In this document: one piece after another, positions 8,330 through 16,571 of the stretch
How positions within the stretch are numbered: position 1 is the stretch's first letter
How the letters are laid out: the number at the start of each line of letters is the position of its first letter
Assembly (NCBI RefSeq): GCF_000222685.1
Contig: NZ_AFWJ01000322.1
Coordinates: 1-64,000, forward strand
DNA from: Vibrio nigripulchritudo ATCC 27043
Lineage (GTDB): Bacteria; Pseudomonadota; Gammaproteobacteria; Enterobacterales; Vibrionaceae
Reading direction: 5' to 3'
DNA: 64,000 nt
Translations under genes and position numbers: made by a program
The notes under the pieces: generated by a model
Databases searched by the model: none
What the model saw: the letters and a program-made list of their open reading frames with translations, nothing else
Told to the model about the DNA's origin: nothing

Positions 8330-9121
8330 GTGAAAAAACTTAAACGCTACCAGTACGAACGCTATGCCGTCCTATGCGAGCTTGCATATCCAAGGACATT
8401 CAAACAAACCCGCTACGGATTTGACCCTAACGGACAACGAGTCGTCAATAATCGATTTGGCAAAGTTCTGATGAGGATACTTTGGAGCCGGGAGCGAGAT
8501 GAAGTCATTATCGTCATTAAAGGCTCTCATAATCTATGGGACTGGCTTCTCAACAGTGTCATGTGGCTAAAGTCTTGTAAAAACTGGGGGCTCAATTACT
8601 CCATTCACGCCGGTTTCCACTACCTACTTGAACAGGAAAGTACTCCCGCCCACAAAAAAGATACCCTTGGTCTCTCCGTTATGGAGAGAATTGAAGCCAT
8701 AGTTAAACCCCTTATAGAAAACGACAAAAAGCGTATAACTATAACCGGACACTCATCTGGTGGTGCGATTGGAAATGTAATTGCGGATTACTTGGAACAG
8801 CGCTATCCACACTGTATAAAGCGGGTTGTGACATTTGGGCAACCTGCAGTTGGTAGCTTTAAGTTTCGAAAAAACTACCAACTTTCCAGGAGAACATATC
8901 GAATCTGTTGCGACCTGGATATTGTAACATTTATGCCTCCTCTCCCATTTGTTTACTGGCATGTTGGCAAGTTGCTCTGGCTTTACAACGGGAAAATCTA
9001 TGAAAATACGCCTACAGGGATCCGATTTGTAAGATCTATCGTCAGCTGGTTGATCCGACCTTTCTCATACCATTTAATGAGGAAATACATAAGAAATAAA
9101 GATTTCTTCGATGAACGTTAA
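8330..9121 (+). CDS. Class 3 lipase-like alpha/beta hydrolase
   Basis: 263 residues. The nucleophile elbow ITGHSSGGAIG (Ser in GHSSG), followed by VVTFGQPAVGS and an Asp in CDLDIVTFMPP, matches fungal-type (class 3) lipases; a His in YWHVGKLLW may complete the triad. The GTG at 8330 gives a natural N-terminus (MKKLKRYQYERYAVLCELAYP) although the ribosome site is weak. No signal peptide is visible, so it is probably cytoplasmic or membrane-associated. Substrate unknown. Confidence 0.8.
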   Translation: MKKLKRYQYERYAVLCELAYPRTFKQTRYGFDPNGQRVVNNRFGKVLMRILWSRERDEVIIVIKGSHNLWDWLLNSVMWLKSCKNWGLNYSIHAGFHYLLEQESTPAHKKDTLGLSVMERIEAIVKPLIENDKKRITITGHSSGGAIGNVIADYLEQRYPHCIKRVVTFGQPAVGSFKFRKNYQLSRRTYRICCDLDIVTFMPPLPFVYWHVGKLLWLYNGKIYENTPTGIRFVRSIVSWLIRPFSYHLMRKYIRNKDFFDER

Positions 9122-9561
9122 TATTCGAAGATCTAAATAAAGATCCAGTATAGATCTTTCTAACAGATTATTTATTATTCTGGATCTAAATCGTAAATAT
9201 GATCATTTAATAATATTAGAAAGGTAATGTTACAAATTTAATGCGACCAATATCTAATTATATGTGAGCTTCGTTTAATATTTAATACTTTTAAATATTT
9301 ATAAATATTGTGATGAATACTGTATTTTCCACAAAAGCTTTAAACAAAACGGGGATATTTTATAATTATATTAGCAAATACTTTATGCATTAAAACTTAT
9401 GTATAACAGTCAATTAGAAGGTTATCTAATGTGAATAACAGGTATCATTAATTAGGTTATACATACGAAATAAATAGGCTTGACAATATTTAGTTTAGGA
9501 CCAGAATAGTGAATAGTATTTAGGTAAATCCAAAGTTTAACTGTTTGCTCGCCGTTATATC
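9122..9561. other. AT-rich intergenic region upstream of the first EAL gene
   Basis: 440 bases, strongly AT-rich. Direct and inverted copies of AGATC-containing words lie at 9126-9186. A TTGACA-like -35 (9480-9485) with a weak -10 about 17 bases later could drive the EAL gene. No protein or known RNA was found. Confidence 0.4.
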
Positions 9562-9579
9562 GTGAGCTTGTATGAAAGT

Positions 9580-10356
9580 ATGATCTTATCCAATTCAGAG
9601 AATTTTACGCTGTGTCTTAAACAGGATGAGTCCGGCGAACATTACGCGGAATACGAGGATTTCGTATTAAAAAGCGTATTCCAGCCTATTTTCAATGCAG
9701 GTAAAGACATTATTGGATTTGAAGCTTTGGTTCGGATTTCAAACCAACAAGGCGAAACCATAAGACCGGATTTATTTTTCCATACGAACACATTCAGTAT
9801 TGAAACGCGCATTGATGTTGAAGCTCTCAGCCGCGCCATCCACATATTGAATTTTGCACAGTCAAAACATCGCAAGAAACAACTCTTTCTCAACGCCCTA
9901 CCCGATCCTGAACACAATATGTTCCATGATCTGAGCAGCGCTTTACTTGTTAGCCACCTAGACGAATTAAAAATTCGTACACGTCAAATAGTGATCGAGT
10001 TTGTGGAACTTAAGGTAAACGATAACAGCATGTTATCCAGAGTAACCTCTCTACTCACCCAAAGCGGTTTTGGTATTGCGGTCGACGACTACGGTCAACA
10101 AGCTTCAACTAAAGACAGAGTGAAGTTACTTAACCCTTCGATTGTTAAGATTGATAAGAGCCTGATGGATGACTTCATGCGTGGTATCGCCTCACCACTA
10201 CTGTCAGCCCTAAGCGTTGCGACTGAAGTTGGTGCAAAAACGGTAATTGAAGGTATTGAGTCTAACGAGCAGTTTGAAAACATGGTCTCATTAAACATCG
10301 ACATGTTTCAGGGTTATCACCTAGCTCACCCTCAGCCGCTCTACTCAGTACGTTAA
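9580..10356 (+). CDS. EAL-domain c-di-GMP phosphodiesterase, stand-alone (paralogue 1)
   Basis: About 258 residues: a short N-terminal lead (HYAEYEDFVLKSVFQPI) followed by one EAL domain. The catalytic set is present: FEALVR, the Asn in LFLNALP, EFVE, VDDYG, VKIDKS, VIEGIE and FQGY. The loop after DDYG reads QQAS instead of the usual GTGYSS. The ATG at 9580 is chosen because it aligns with the start of the paralogue at 11778; a GTG at 9562 is the alternative. It has no sensor or membrane segment. It may hydrolyse c-di-GMP or act as a c-di-GMP-independent binding partner. Confidence 0.85.
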   Translation: MILSNSENFTLCLKQDESGEHYAEYEDFVLKSVFQPIFNAGKDIIGFEALVRISNQQGETIRPDLFFHTNTFSIETRIDVEALSRAIHILNFAQSKHRKKQLFLNALPDPEHNMFHDLSSALLVSHLDELKIRTRQIVIEFVELKVNDNSMLSRVTSLLTQSGFGIAVDDYGQQASTKDRVKLLNPSIVKIDKSLMDDFMRGIASPLLSALSVATEVGAKTVIEGIESNEQFENMVSLNIDMFQGYHLAHPQPLYSVR

Positions 10357-10442
10357 CCAAACACCTGAATCAATACTTCCTTTACTCTCGCGGTTTTGCC
10401 TTTACAATGACCGCAAATTCAATATTTCTCTAGGTTCTCACT

Positions 10443-11378
10443 ATGTCTATCCAATGGTTTCCGGGTCACATGCACAAAGCCCGCAAAGAGATCGAAGAAG
10501 TCATTCCACAAGTTGACGTGATCATCGAGGTTTTGGATGCCCGAATTCCTTTCAGCTCTGAAAACCCTATGATCTCTGCTTTACGCAAAGACAAACCATG
10601 CGTGAAAGTGCTTAACAAACGTGACTTGTCAGACCCTGAAATGACGGAGAAATGGATAGAGCATTTTGAGCAGGAAAAAGGGGTGAAAGCCATGGCGATC
10701 ACCACCACTAACCCTCAAGAAGTTCATAAGATCATGGAACTTTGCCGTAAGCTAGCGCCACACCGTGAACAGATGGGTAAGAACATTCGCACTATGATCA
10801 TGGGGATTCCCAACGTAGGAAAATCCACCATCATTAACACCCTTGCAGGCAGAACCATTGCGGTAACAGGTAACCAGCCAGCAGTGACCCGTCGCCAGCA
10901 ACGCATTAACTTGCAAAACGGTATCGTGCTTTCCGATACGCCGGGAATTTTGTGGCCAAAAGTGGAAAACCCTCACAGTGGATTCCGCCTCGCTGCGACC
11001 GGAGCAGTAAAAGATACCGCGATGGAATACGACGAAGTGGCGTTTTACACCGTCGAGTACCTTGCAGAGCAATACCCAAACCTTCTCAGAGAGCGCTACC
11101 AGTTAGACGAGTTACCTGAGTCAGACGTAGAGCTGATGGAAGAGATCGGTCGTAAACGTGGAGCACTGCGCTCTGGTGGTCGTGTCGATTTACACAAAGC
11201 TTCTGAAATCCTTCTTCATGAATTGCGCAGTGGAACCATTGGTAAAATTACTCTTGAGCGCCCAGAAATGATCACTCAAGAGCTGATTGAAGTAGAGAAA
11301 GAAGCAGAACGCAAAGCGGAAGAAAAAGCCAAGAAGAAAGAAGAAAGACGCAAGCGCTACCTCAAAAATAAGCGTTAA
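10443..11378 (+). CDS. ylqF: Ribosome biogenesis GTPase YlqF/RbgA
   Basis: 311 residues. It is a circularly permuted GTPase: the G4 motif NKRD comes first, then G1 GIPNVGKST and G3 DTPG. The N-terminal IQWFPGHMHKA is the family signature and the C-terminus is a highly charged helix (KEAERKAEEKAKKKEERRKR). RbgA proteins act in late assembly of the 50S subunit. It stands as a single gene between the two EAL paralogues and ends at a strong terminator. Confidence 0.95.
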   Translation: MSIQWFPGHMHKARKEIEEVIPQVDVIIEVLDARIPFSSENPMISALRKDKPCVKVLNKRDLSDPEMTEKWIEHFEQEKGVKAMAITTTNPQEVHKIMELCRKLAPHREQMGKNIRTMIMGIPNVGKSTIINTLAGRTIAVTGNQPAVTRRQQRINLQNGIVLSDTPGILWPKVENPHSGFRLAATGAVKDTAMEYDEVAFYTVEYLAEQYPNLLRERYQLDELPESDVELMEEIGRKRGALRSGGRVDLHKASEILLHELRSGTIGKITLERPEMITQELIEVEKEAERKAEEKAKKKEERRKRYLKNKR

Positions 11379-11396
11379 GGCGTTATTGGAACAAGC

Positions 11397-11423
11397 AAAA
11401 GGCAGCCACGAGCTGCCTTTTTT
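11397..11423 (+). terminator. Intrinsic terminator of ylqF
   Basis: The stem GGCAGC/GCTGCC with loop CACGA is preceded by AAAA and followed by six T's. Confidence 0.9.
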
Positions 11424-11777
11424 CGCACTTTTTATAGGTACGCCACACCATTAAAAACAAACTTAAGTGCCACATTCACCTCAAGTTTACTCCAACAAAA
11501 CCTCGCAATTTACGCGAATAGTGCCATGCTTAACTAGAGTTACATTCACTAATGCAATCGGATATATGTAATCGATATCAATATTGAGACACCTCAGCGA
11601 GATACCGCTCAAACCTCAGTTAAGTATCAGTATCAAGTTGCTATTAATTTGATATAGTACTTAAGCTTATGGGAGAAAACTTTTCGCTGAGCTTTCGCTC
11701 CATGATGTAAAGCATGATCTACAAATGCAGGTCGCTTATTGGTTGTTGTTTAACCTTTAGTATTCGCCAGGTTGCCT
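11424..11777. other. Intergenic region before the second EAL gene
   Basis: 354 bases. No open frame with a ribosome site and no strong hairpin was found. It presumably holds the EAL promoter, but I cannot point to a convincing -35/-10 pair. Confidence 0.3.
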
Positions 11778-12569
11778 ATGATTTTAAATAGCCGGGAAGA
11801 CTTTAACGCCCATTGTTTCATCGACAATGACGGCTTGCATTATGCCAAATATGACAACCTGCTTATAACCAGCGTTTACCAACCCATTATGAGTCCAGAC
11901 CTGAAACCTTTCGCGTTTGAGGCGTTGGCGCGGTTTAAGTCGGAAGAAACTGGGGAAGCAATTCGCCCTGACTCCCTGTTCAATTCCGATCAGGTTTCTA
12001 TCGCTAAGAAAATCAACATAGATCGCCTTAGCCGTGCCATACATGTACGTAATTTCGCACAGTCCAACGTTACCCACCTCAAACTCTTTCTGAACGTACT
12101 ACCCGTCTCTGGTGAGTACAATGCCTTCATGGCGATTAAAGCCAGTTTGCTTGAAAAGCGAATCATTGAACTGGGAATGAAAACCGAACAGGTGGTTATG
12201 GAGATCGTCGAAAGTGCCGCTTTCGACAACCAATTGCTTGTCGACGCCACCGTTGCGATGCAACAGAGCGGATTTCAGGTAGCGATGGATGACTTTGGCG
12301 TGCAGTCTTCAGACTTTAATCGGCTAAAAATGTTGAAGCCTGAAATCGTGAAAATCGACCGCTCTCTTCTTCTGAACTATATGAAGGGCGAGCAGTCCGA
12401 TTTGCTGGATATTGTTCGGGTTTCCAAGTTCATAGGTTCGAAAACCGTAATCGAAGGCGTGGAAGAGCCGGAACAGTACAACGCGATGAAAGCTCTGGGT
12501 CTCGATTTCTACCAAGGGTATCTGTTTGCGAAACCAGAGCCTTTACCTTGCGCCGTCAGGGTAAGATAA
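11778..12569 (+). CDS. EAL-domain c-di-GMP phosphodiesterase, stand-alone (paralogue 2)
   Basis: About 263 residues, clearly paralogous to the protein at 9580-10356 (shared HYAxY...SVxQPI lead and matching blocks throughout). Catalytic residues are retained: FEALARF, LFLNVLP, EIVE, MDDFG, VKIDRS, VIEGVE and YQGY. The loop after DDFG reads VQSSD, not GTGYSS, as in paralogue 1. The ATG at 11778 follows AGG by six bases; a TTG at 11772 is the alternative. It is convergent with the COG0523 gene. It may be an active phosphodiesterase with altered regulation, or a degenerate regulator. Confidence 0.85.
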   Translation: MILNSREDFNAHCFIDNDGLHYAKYDNLLITSVYQPIMSPDLKPFAFEALARFKSEETGEAIRPDSLFNSDQVSIAKKINIDRLSRAIHVRNFAQSNVTHLKLFLNVLPVSGEYNAFMAIKASLLEKRIIELGMKTEQVVMEIVESAAFDNQLLVDATVAMQQSGFQVAMDDFGVQSSDFNRLKMLKPEIVKIDRSLLLNYMKGEQSDLLDIVRVSKFIGSKTVIEGVEEPEQYNAMKALGLDFYQGYLFAKPEPLPCAVRVR

Positions 12570-12595
12570 CCCTATCGACAGGCTCTTTTAACAAG

Positions 12596-13588
12596 CTATT
12601 TGTAATTTTCCATTCCAGCAATTTTTAACAGAACCACTTCCAGTTGATCCCATGGCATTAACTGAGAATCGATCACTTCAATCCGCGTCTCAAATCCTTC
12701 CAGGCTCAGTTCGTTATAGGACATAACACCATTTGCATTGTTAACAGCAAAACAACCTTTACTGGTGTTGATTACGCCCTTTACGCGCTCAGCGGTCAGA
12801 TCGCTTAGCATGCTCATCAGCATATCGAAGTCGAATAGGTGCTCGGCACCAAATATCCATCCACAGCTGTAGTAACCCTGTCCTTTGTTTTCTTTTCTTA
12901 TAAACGCCTGCCCAGGTTCAAGAATGAACTCTGGTTCGTCTATAGCGTGGTGATGAGAATGTGAATGGGAGTTGGATTGCTTAGGTTCTACTGGCTGAGT
13001 TGGTTGCTTATCGGTATCCAGTGCAGACAGGTTAATCTTGCCCAGAGAAGTAACAATGTAGTCAGAAAGCGCTTCTCTTTCTTTAGCCCAAGCTTCAAAG
13101 TGCTTGATGACATCTTCACTGCACTCGTCTGCCTTGTTGGCAACTATGATATCTGCGCTGTCTAGCTGGTCGACAAAATTCTGATTGCTCGTGTATTTTT
13201 CATCAAGAAGATTTCTAGGATCAACCAACGCAATCGTGGCTTTAAGATCGATATGATCTTTGTATTGGTCAGAAGTCAGCGTAGACACCACCTGCTTTGG
13301 ATGACCTAACCCAGTGGGTTCAATAATCAGTCGATCCGGCTTTTGTCTAAGTAAAGCAGTAATGCCCACAGACATAGGAACCCCCGCGGTGCAACACATA
13401 CAGCCACCGGGTACTTCCTTAATCAATGCTCCCTGATCGGTCAGTAAAGCACCATCGATACCCACTTCACCAAATTCATTGACCAGTACGGCCCAGGATT
13501 CTCCTTCTGGCTTGTGTTTGAGCAGGTTCAAAATCGCGGTAGTTTTTCCTACACCAAGAAAACCTGTGATGATATTGGTAGGGACCAT
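12596..13588 (-). CDS. COG0523 (CobW/ZNG1-type) GTPase, copy 1
   Basis: 330 residues. It has a G1 loop GFLGVGKTT (residues 9-17), the metal motif GCMCC (Cys63, 65, 66), an intact G4 motif NKAD, and a His-rich linker (HSHSHHH) before the C-terminal CobW domain. COG0523 proteins are metal chaperones or insertases, often used in zinc limitation. A partial Zur-box-like sequence at 13641-13663 lies 53-75 bases upstream, and a terminator-ended structured RNA lies further upstream on the same strand. Its paralogue is at 40069-41070. The client enzyme is unknown. Confidence 0.9.
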   Translation of the reverse strand: MVPTNIITGFLGVGKTTAILNLLKHKPEGESWAVLVNEFGEVGIDGALLTDQGALIKEVPGGCMCCTAGVPMSVGITALLRQKPDRLIIEPTGLGHPKQVVSTLTSDQYKDHIDLKATIALVDPRNLLDEKYTSNQNFVDQLDSADIIVANKADECSEDVIKHFEAWAKEREALSDYIVTSLGKINLSALDTDKQPTQPVEPKQSNSHSHSHHHAIDEPEFILEPGQAFIRKENKGQGYYSCGWIFGAEHLFDFDMLMSMLSDLTAERVKGVINTSKGCFAVNNANGVMSYNELSLEGFETRIEVIDSQLMPWDQLEVVLLKIAGMENYK

Positions 13589-13640
13589 TGTTTCTCCTTG
13601 AGGGGCAATACAAAGCGGTAAGCAAACCCAAGATTATACC

Positions 13641-13663
13641 CAAATTGTTATATTGTTACACTT
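13641..13663. promoter_or_regulatory. Weak Zur-box candidate upstream of COG0523 copy 1
   Basis: GTTATATTGTTAC (13647-13659) matches 10 of 12 defined positions of the gamma-proteobacterial Zur core GTTATA-N-TATAAC, with AAAT on the left flank. It is clearly weaker than the boxes at 39024 and 43084. Confidence 0.35.
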
Positions 13664-13706
13664 ATCAAATTACCAACGTTCTGGCGCAACTCCACTTTGG
13701 CTCAAA

Positions 13707-13738
13707 CTAAAAAGGCGCATCACTTACGTGATACGCCT
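13707..13738 (-). terminator. Intrinsic terminator of the candidate RNA
   Basis: AGGCG-c-ATCAC, loop TTAC, GTGAT-a-CGCCT forms a ten-pair stem with one internal mismatch. On the minus strand it is followed by a run of U's. No protein gene on that strand ends here, so the transcript it ends must be non-coding or a leader. Confidence 0.75.
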
Positions 13739-13880
13739 CAGACCTCGTTCTCAATCGTGAGTTTGCGAATTAGCTACCAGTCGGGTACTAACAACTTACG
13801 AGGATTTCCTAATGTTTTTATGTTTCCTACCAAATTTTATGTAGGACTGAAGTTCTCCTTCATGGAATTGGTCACGCGAG
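13707..13880 (-). ncRNA. Candidate structured RNA with its own terminator
   Basis: On the minus strand several stems precede an intrinsic terminator. They are CCTAC/GTAGG (13826-13830 with 13841-13845), TGAAG/CTTCA (13848-13862), and a three-way junction. The junction is closed by CCTCGT/ACGAGG (13743-13748 with 13798-13803) and holds two hairpins (13750-13761 and 13770-13791). A weak promoter (TTGCAA, 16 bases, AATACT) would start it near 13880. I do not recognise a known riboswitch or sRNA family. It could be a free sRNA or an attenuating leader of the downstream COG0523 gene. The 5' end is uncertain. Confidence 0.5.
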
Positions 13881-14031
13881 CCCTACTCCTTAAGTATTAA
13901 CCAAATTCACACTTTTGCAAACGATTTCCTGAAAAAGATTCTGGAAAGATGTTTTTTCGATTATTTCACTTCCCTCAAAAAGCCTGATTGGGTTTAATAC
14001 GTCAGTCTTACAACATCTTGCAGTATAAGGA

Positions 14032-15003
14032 ATGACTTCATTGGACTGGAAACGCTTTATCTACTTCCACCACGTCCCAACCGCTCAAGCTTCACTCGCA
14101 CTTGGTTTTATTGGTCTCGGTCAGGCATGGGCTCTCTACCTGCCTTCCTTTGGTGAATTTATCCGCCCTTTCTGCTCTGTTGTTGGCTCTTTGCTTCTTG
14201 CCCCGGTTTTGATGAGATACATCAGTGCTCCCCGGATTTTCCTGCAAGATATCAAACACCCGCTCCGGGGAAGCCTAATGGCGCCCATGAGCATGGCTTT
14301 ACTGGTGCTGTGTGATTACCTGGCCATACTGTTTCCCAAGATAGCTAACCCTCTGTGGTTTGCTGCTTTAACACTGCACATCACCATGATGGTGCTGTTC
14401 TTCGCCTTTCAAATCAGCAATTTCAAGTTCACCAACATTGTACCGAGCTGGTTTCTTTATCCGGTAGGCGTTATCAGCTCTACGCTGGCAGGTAGTGCGC
14501 TTGGGCATACGGTGTTTTCTCAGAACATGGCAATGGTGTGCATTGCAATCTACTTCGTCATGCTCCCTTTGGTGTTGTATCGACTGGTATTTGCAGGAAA
14601 GCTACCCAGAGTTGCACGACCAACACTGGCAATCATGGCAGCCCCGGTTAACCTGTCACTTGCCGCTTATCTGGTGAACTTTCCCAACCCTGACCCCATT
14701 CTGGCAGGCGCGCTGTCGGGTATCGCCATTACCATGACGTTGCTGATTTATTTGTGTTACATCAAGCTGATGAAGCTTAAATTCCAACCTTCCATCGCTG
14801 CCGTTACCTTTCCTTCCGTAATCAGTGCAATCGCTATGCAAAGATTAACCACCTGGTTTGCCGAAGAACACCCGAATTGGGTCTGGCTACATTGGTTTGG
14901 TTTTTTCGAAATCACGATCGCGACAATATTGGTTGTCTGGGTTTCCGCCAATTACCTCAAAATGTACTGGCCTGAGCTACCCTTTAAATTACGCAAATCT
15001 TAA
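14032..15003 (+). CDS. TDT-family (TehA-like) membrane transporter
   Basis: 323 residues with about ten predicted membrane helices and the overall pattern of the tellurite-resistance/dicarboxylate transporter (TDT) family, SLAC1/TehA fold (for example the early FHHVPTAQASLALGFIGLGQ region). Such proteins carry small anions. The ATG at 14032 comes only one base after AAGG, unusually close for a ribosome site, and no other early start exists. It lies upstream of cqsA but is separated by 222 bases, so it is not obviously part of the quorum-sensing locus. Substrate unknown. Confidence 0.75.
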   Translation: MTSLDWKRFIYFHHVPTAQASLALGFIGLGQAWALYLPSFGEFIRPFCSVVGSLLLAPVLMRYISAPRIFLQDIKHPLRGSLMAPMSMALLVLCDYLAILFPKIANPLWFAALTLHITMMVLFFAFQISNFKFTNIVPSWFLYPVGVISSTLAGSALGHTVFSQNMAMVCIAIYFVMLPLVLYRLVFAGKLPRVARPTLAIMAAPVNLSLAAYLVNFPNPDPILAGALSGIAITMTLLIYLCYIKLMKLKFQPSIAAVTFPSVISAIAMQRLTTWFAEEHPNWVWLHWFGFFEITIATILVVWVSANYLKMYWPELPFKLRKS

Positions 15004-15225
15004 AAGGCTTTTCTGAAACTAATGGAATAAGCTCATTAAATTTTTTCAATTTTATTAAGTATCTACCCCCGAAAGGGTATTTTAGAAAATAAATAGATAA
15101 ATAAAGGATAGCTATTTTTGCCACAAGCACCAAAAACATAAATATTGCATAATGACGACTGAGTTTCTCCGGATATTAATAAAAGGGTCAGCTGACCTCA
15201 CAAATATCCACATAAGAGAAATATC

Positions 15226-16398
15226 ATGAGTAACTTAACAGCTAAACCGCTGCCGAATTTTATTGAGAATAAACTTGAGAACTACCTCGAGAAGAACATT
15301 TACTCACGAAATAACGGCAAACACATCGTCCAGGGCTTGCTGCCAAACGATGATTCGATAGTACTTCGTAGTAACGACTACTTGGCAATCTGTAATCACG
15401 ATTATATTAAGGAGAGACAAATCAGTGCGCTTACCCATGCTAAGCGCGAGCCGATCATGTCGGCGGTATTTCAGGACCAAACCATCGAAGAAGGTTCTTT
15501 CGAGCAGAAATTTGCTGATTTTCTAGGTTTTGACCACTGCATTATCACTCAGTCAGGCTGGGCAGCAAACGTAGGGCTTCTTCAGACCATTGCCGATGAA
15601 AACACTCACATTTACATCGACTTTTTCGCTCATATGTCCTTGTGGCATGGTGCACAAAACGCGAACAGTAAGATCCACCCCTTCCTACACAATCGTCCTA
15701 AGAACTTACTGAAGCAGATAAAGAAATACGGGCCCGGTATTGTGGTTATAGACTCGGTATACAGTACTCACGGAACGGTCGCACCGTTGAAAGAATTTGT
15801 CGAAGTCGCAAATGAGCAAGGCTGCGCGATCATTGTCGACGAATCTCATTCTATTGGTACACACGGACCACATGGAGCCGGTTTGCTGGCTGAGCTAGGG
15901 TTAACGGATAAAGTTGATTTTGTTACCACCAGCCTGGCAAAAACGTTTTCTTATCGAGCTGGCGCTATTTTGTGCCATCACAAAGTGCACGAATGTCTGC
16001 CCTTTATCTCACTTCCTGCCATCTTCAGTTCGGGCATCATTCCTTACGAAATGGAGGCACTCAAAGCAACGCTGGAATTGATTAAGGGAAGCGACGAAAG
16101 ACGCGAGGATTTATTCAATAAATCTCATAGACTGATTGCTGGTTTGAAGTCTTTAGATATTAGTACAGACAGCGACTCTCAGATTGTTGCTATAGAAACG
16201 GGAACAGAGGAAAACACAGAAAAGGTCAGAGACTTTTTCGAACTTAATGGCATTTTCGGTGCGGTTTTTTGTAGCCCGGCAACGCCAAAAAATAAGAGTG
16301 TTATTCGCCTGTCTGTAAATAGCGATGTCAGTGATTCTGAGTTAGACAAAGTGCTTACTGTGTGTAGCTTGGCGAAAGAAAAAGGACTCTTACAATAG
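15226..16398 (+). CDS. cqsA: CAI-1 autoinducer synthase CqsA
   Basis: 390 residues, a PLP-dependent alpha-oxoamine synthase closely resembling V. cholerae CqsA along its length. The PLP-binding lysine is in TSLAKTFSYRAG (Lys239), with VDESHSIGTHGPHGAGLL (Asp205, His208) as the cofactor-stacking region. It condenses an acyl-CoA with S-adenosylmethionine to give the amino-ketone precursor of CAI-1. AGAG lies about six bases before the ATG. It is convergent with cqsS, with a long hairpin between them. Quorum-dependent control is likely from knowledge of vibrios but no Qrr-pairing site was verified. Confidence 0.96.
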   Translation: MSNLTAKPLPNFIENKLENYLEKNIYSRNNGKHIVQGLLPNDDSIVLRSNDYLAICNHDYIKERQISALTHAKREPIMSAVFQDQTIEEGSFEQKFADFLGFDHCIITQSGWAANVGLLQTIADENTHIYIDFFAHMSLWHGAQNANSKIHPFLHNRPKNLLKQIKKYGPGIVVIDSVYSTHGTVAPLKEFVEVANEQGCAIIVDESHSIGTHGPHGAGLLAELGLTDKVDFVTTSLAKTFSYRAGAILCHHKVHECLPFISLPAIFSSGIIPYEMEALKATLELIKGSDERREDLFNKSHRLIAGLKSLDISTDSDSQIVAIETGTEENTEKVRDFFELNGIFGAVFCSPATPKNKSVIRLSVNSDVSDSELDKVLTVCSLAKEKGLLQ

Positions 16399-16487
16399 AC
16401 AGATTTTTAAATAACGAAATCCAAAAATAAGCGATTTGAATTTTAAAATTCAGGCAGTTTAAAAGAATTTAAATTGCAAAATATAGT

Positions 16488-16557
16488 AATCAGAGTGATA
16501 TGCAAAAATATTTATATTGAAGTTTAAATATAATTAACACACGCATTCACTCTGATT
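16488..16557. terminator. Long hairpin between convergent cqsA and cqsS
   Basis: AATCAGAGTGA (16488-16498) and its exact reverse complement TCACTCTGATT (16547-16557) form the base of a hairpin that continues with ATGC/GCAT after a one-base bulge, and contains an inner ATATTTA/TAAATAT stem. TTATTTTC follows on the plus strand. It probably ends cqsA transcription; a role as a small structured element is also possible. Confidence 0.5.
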
Positions 16558-16571
16558 TATTTTCAGGCTCA

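Noticed and set aside
13707-13880. Cobalamin, c-di-GMP (GEMM) or manganese riboswitch, or Qrr sRNA
   Set aside because: No B12 box, no GEMM core, no yybP-ykoY core and no conserved Qrr segment could be found in this RNA.
13697-13900. 67-codon open frame on the plus strand
   Set aside because: It begins inside the terminator hairpin and runs antisense through the structured RNA; codon use is not coding-like.
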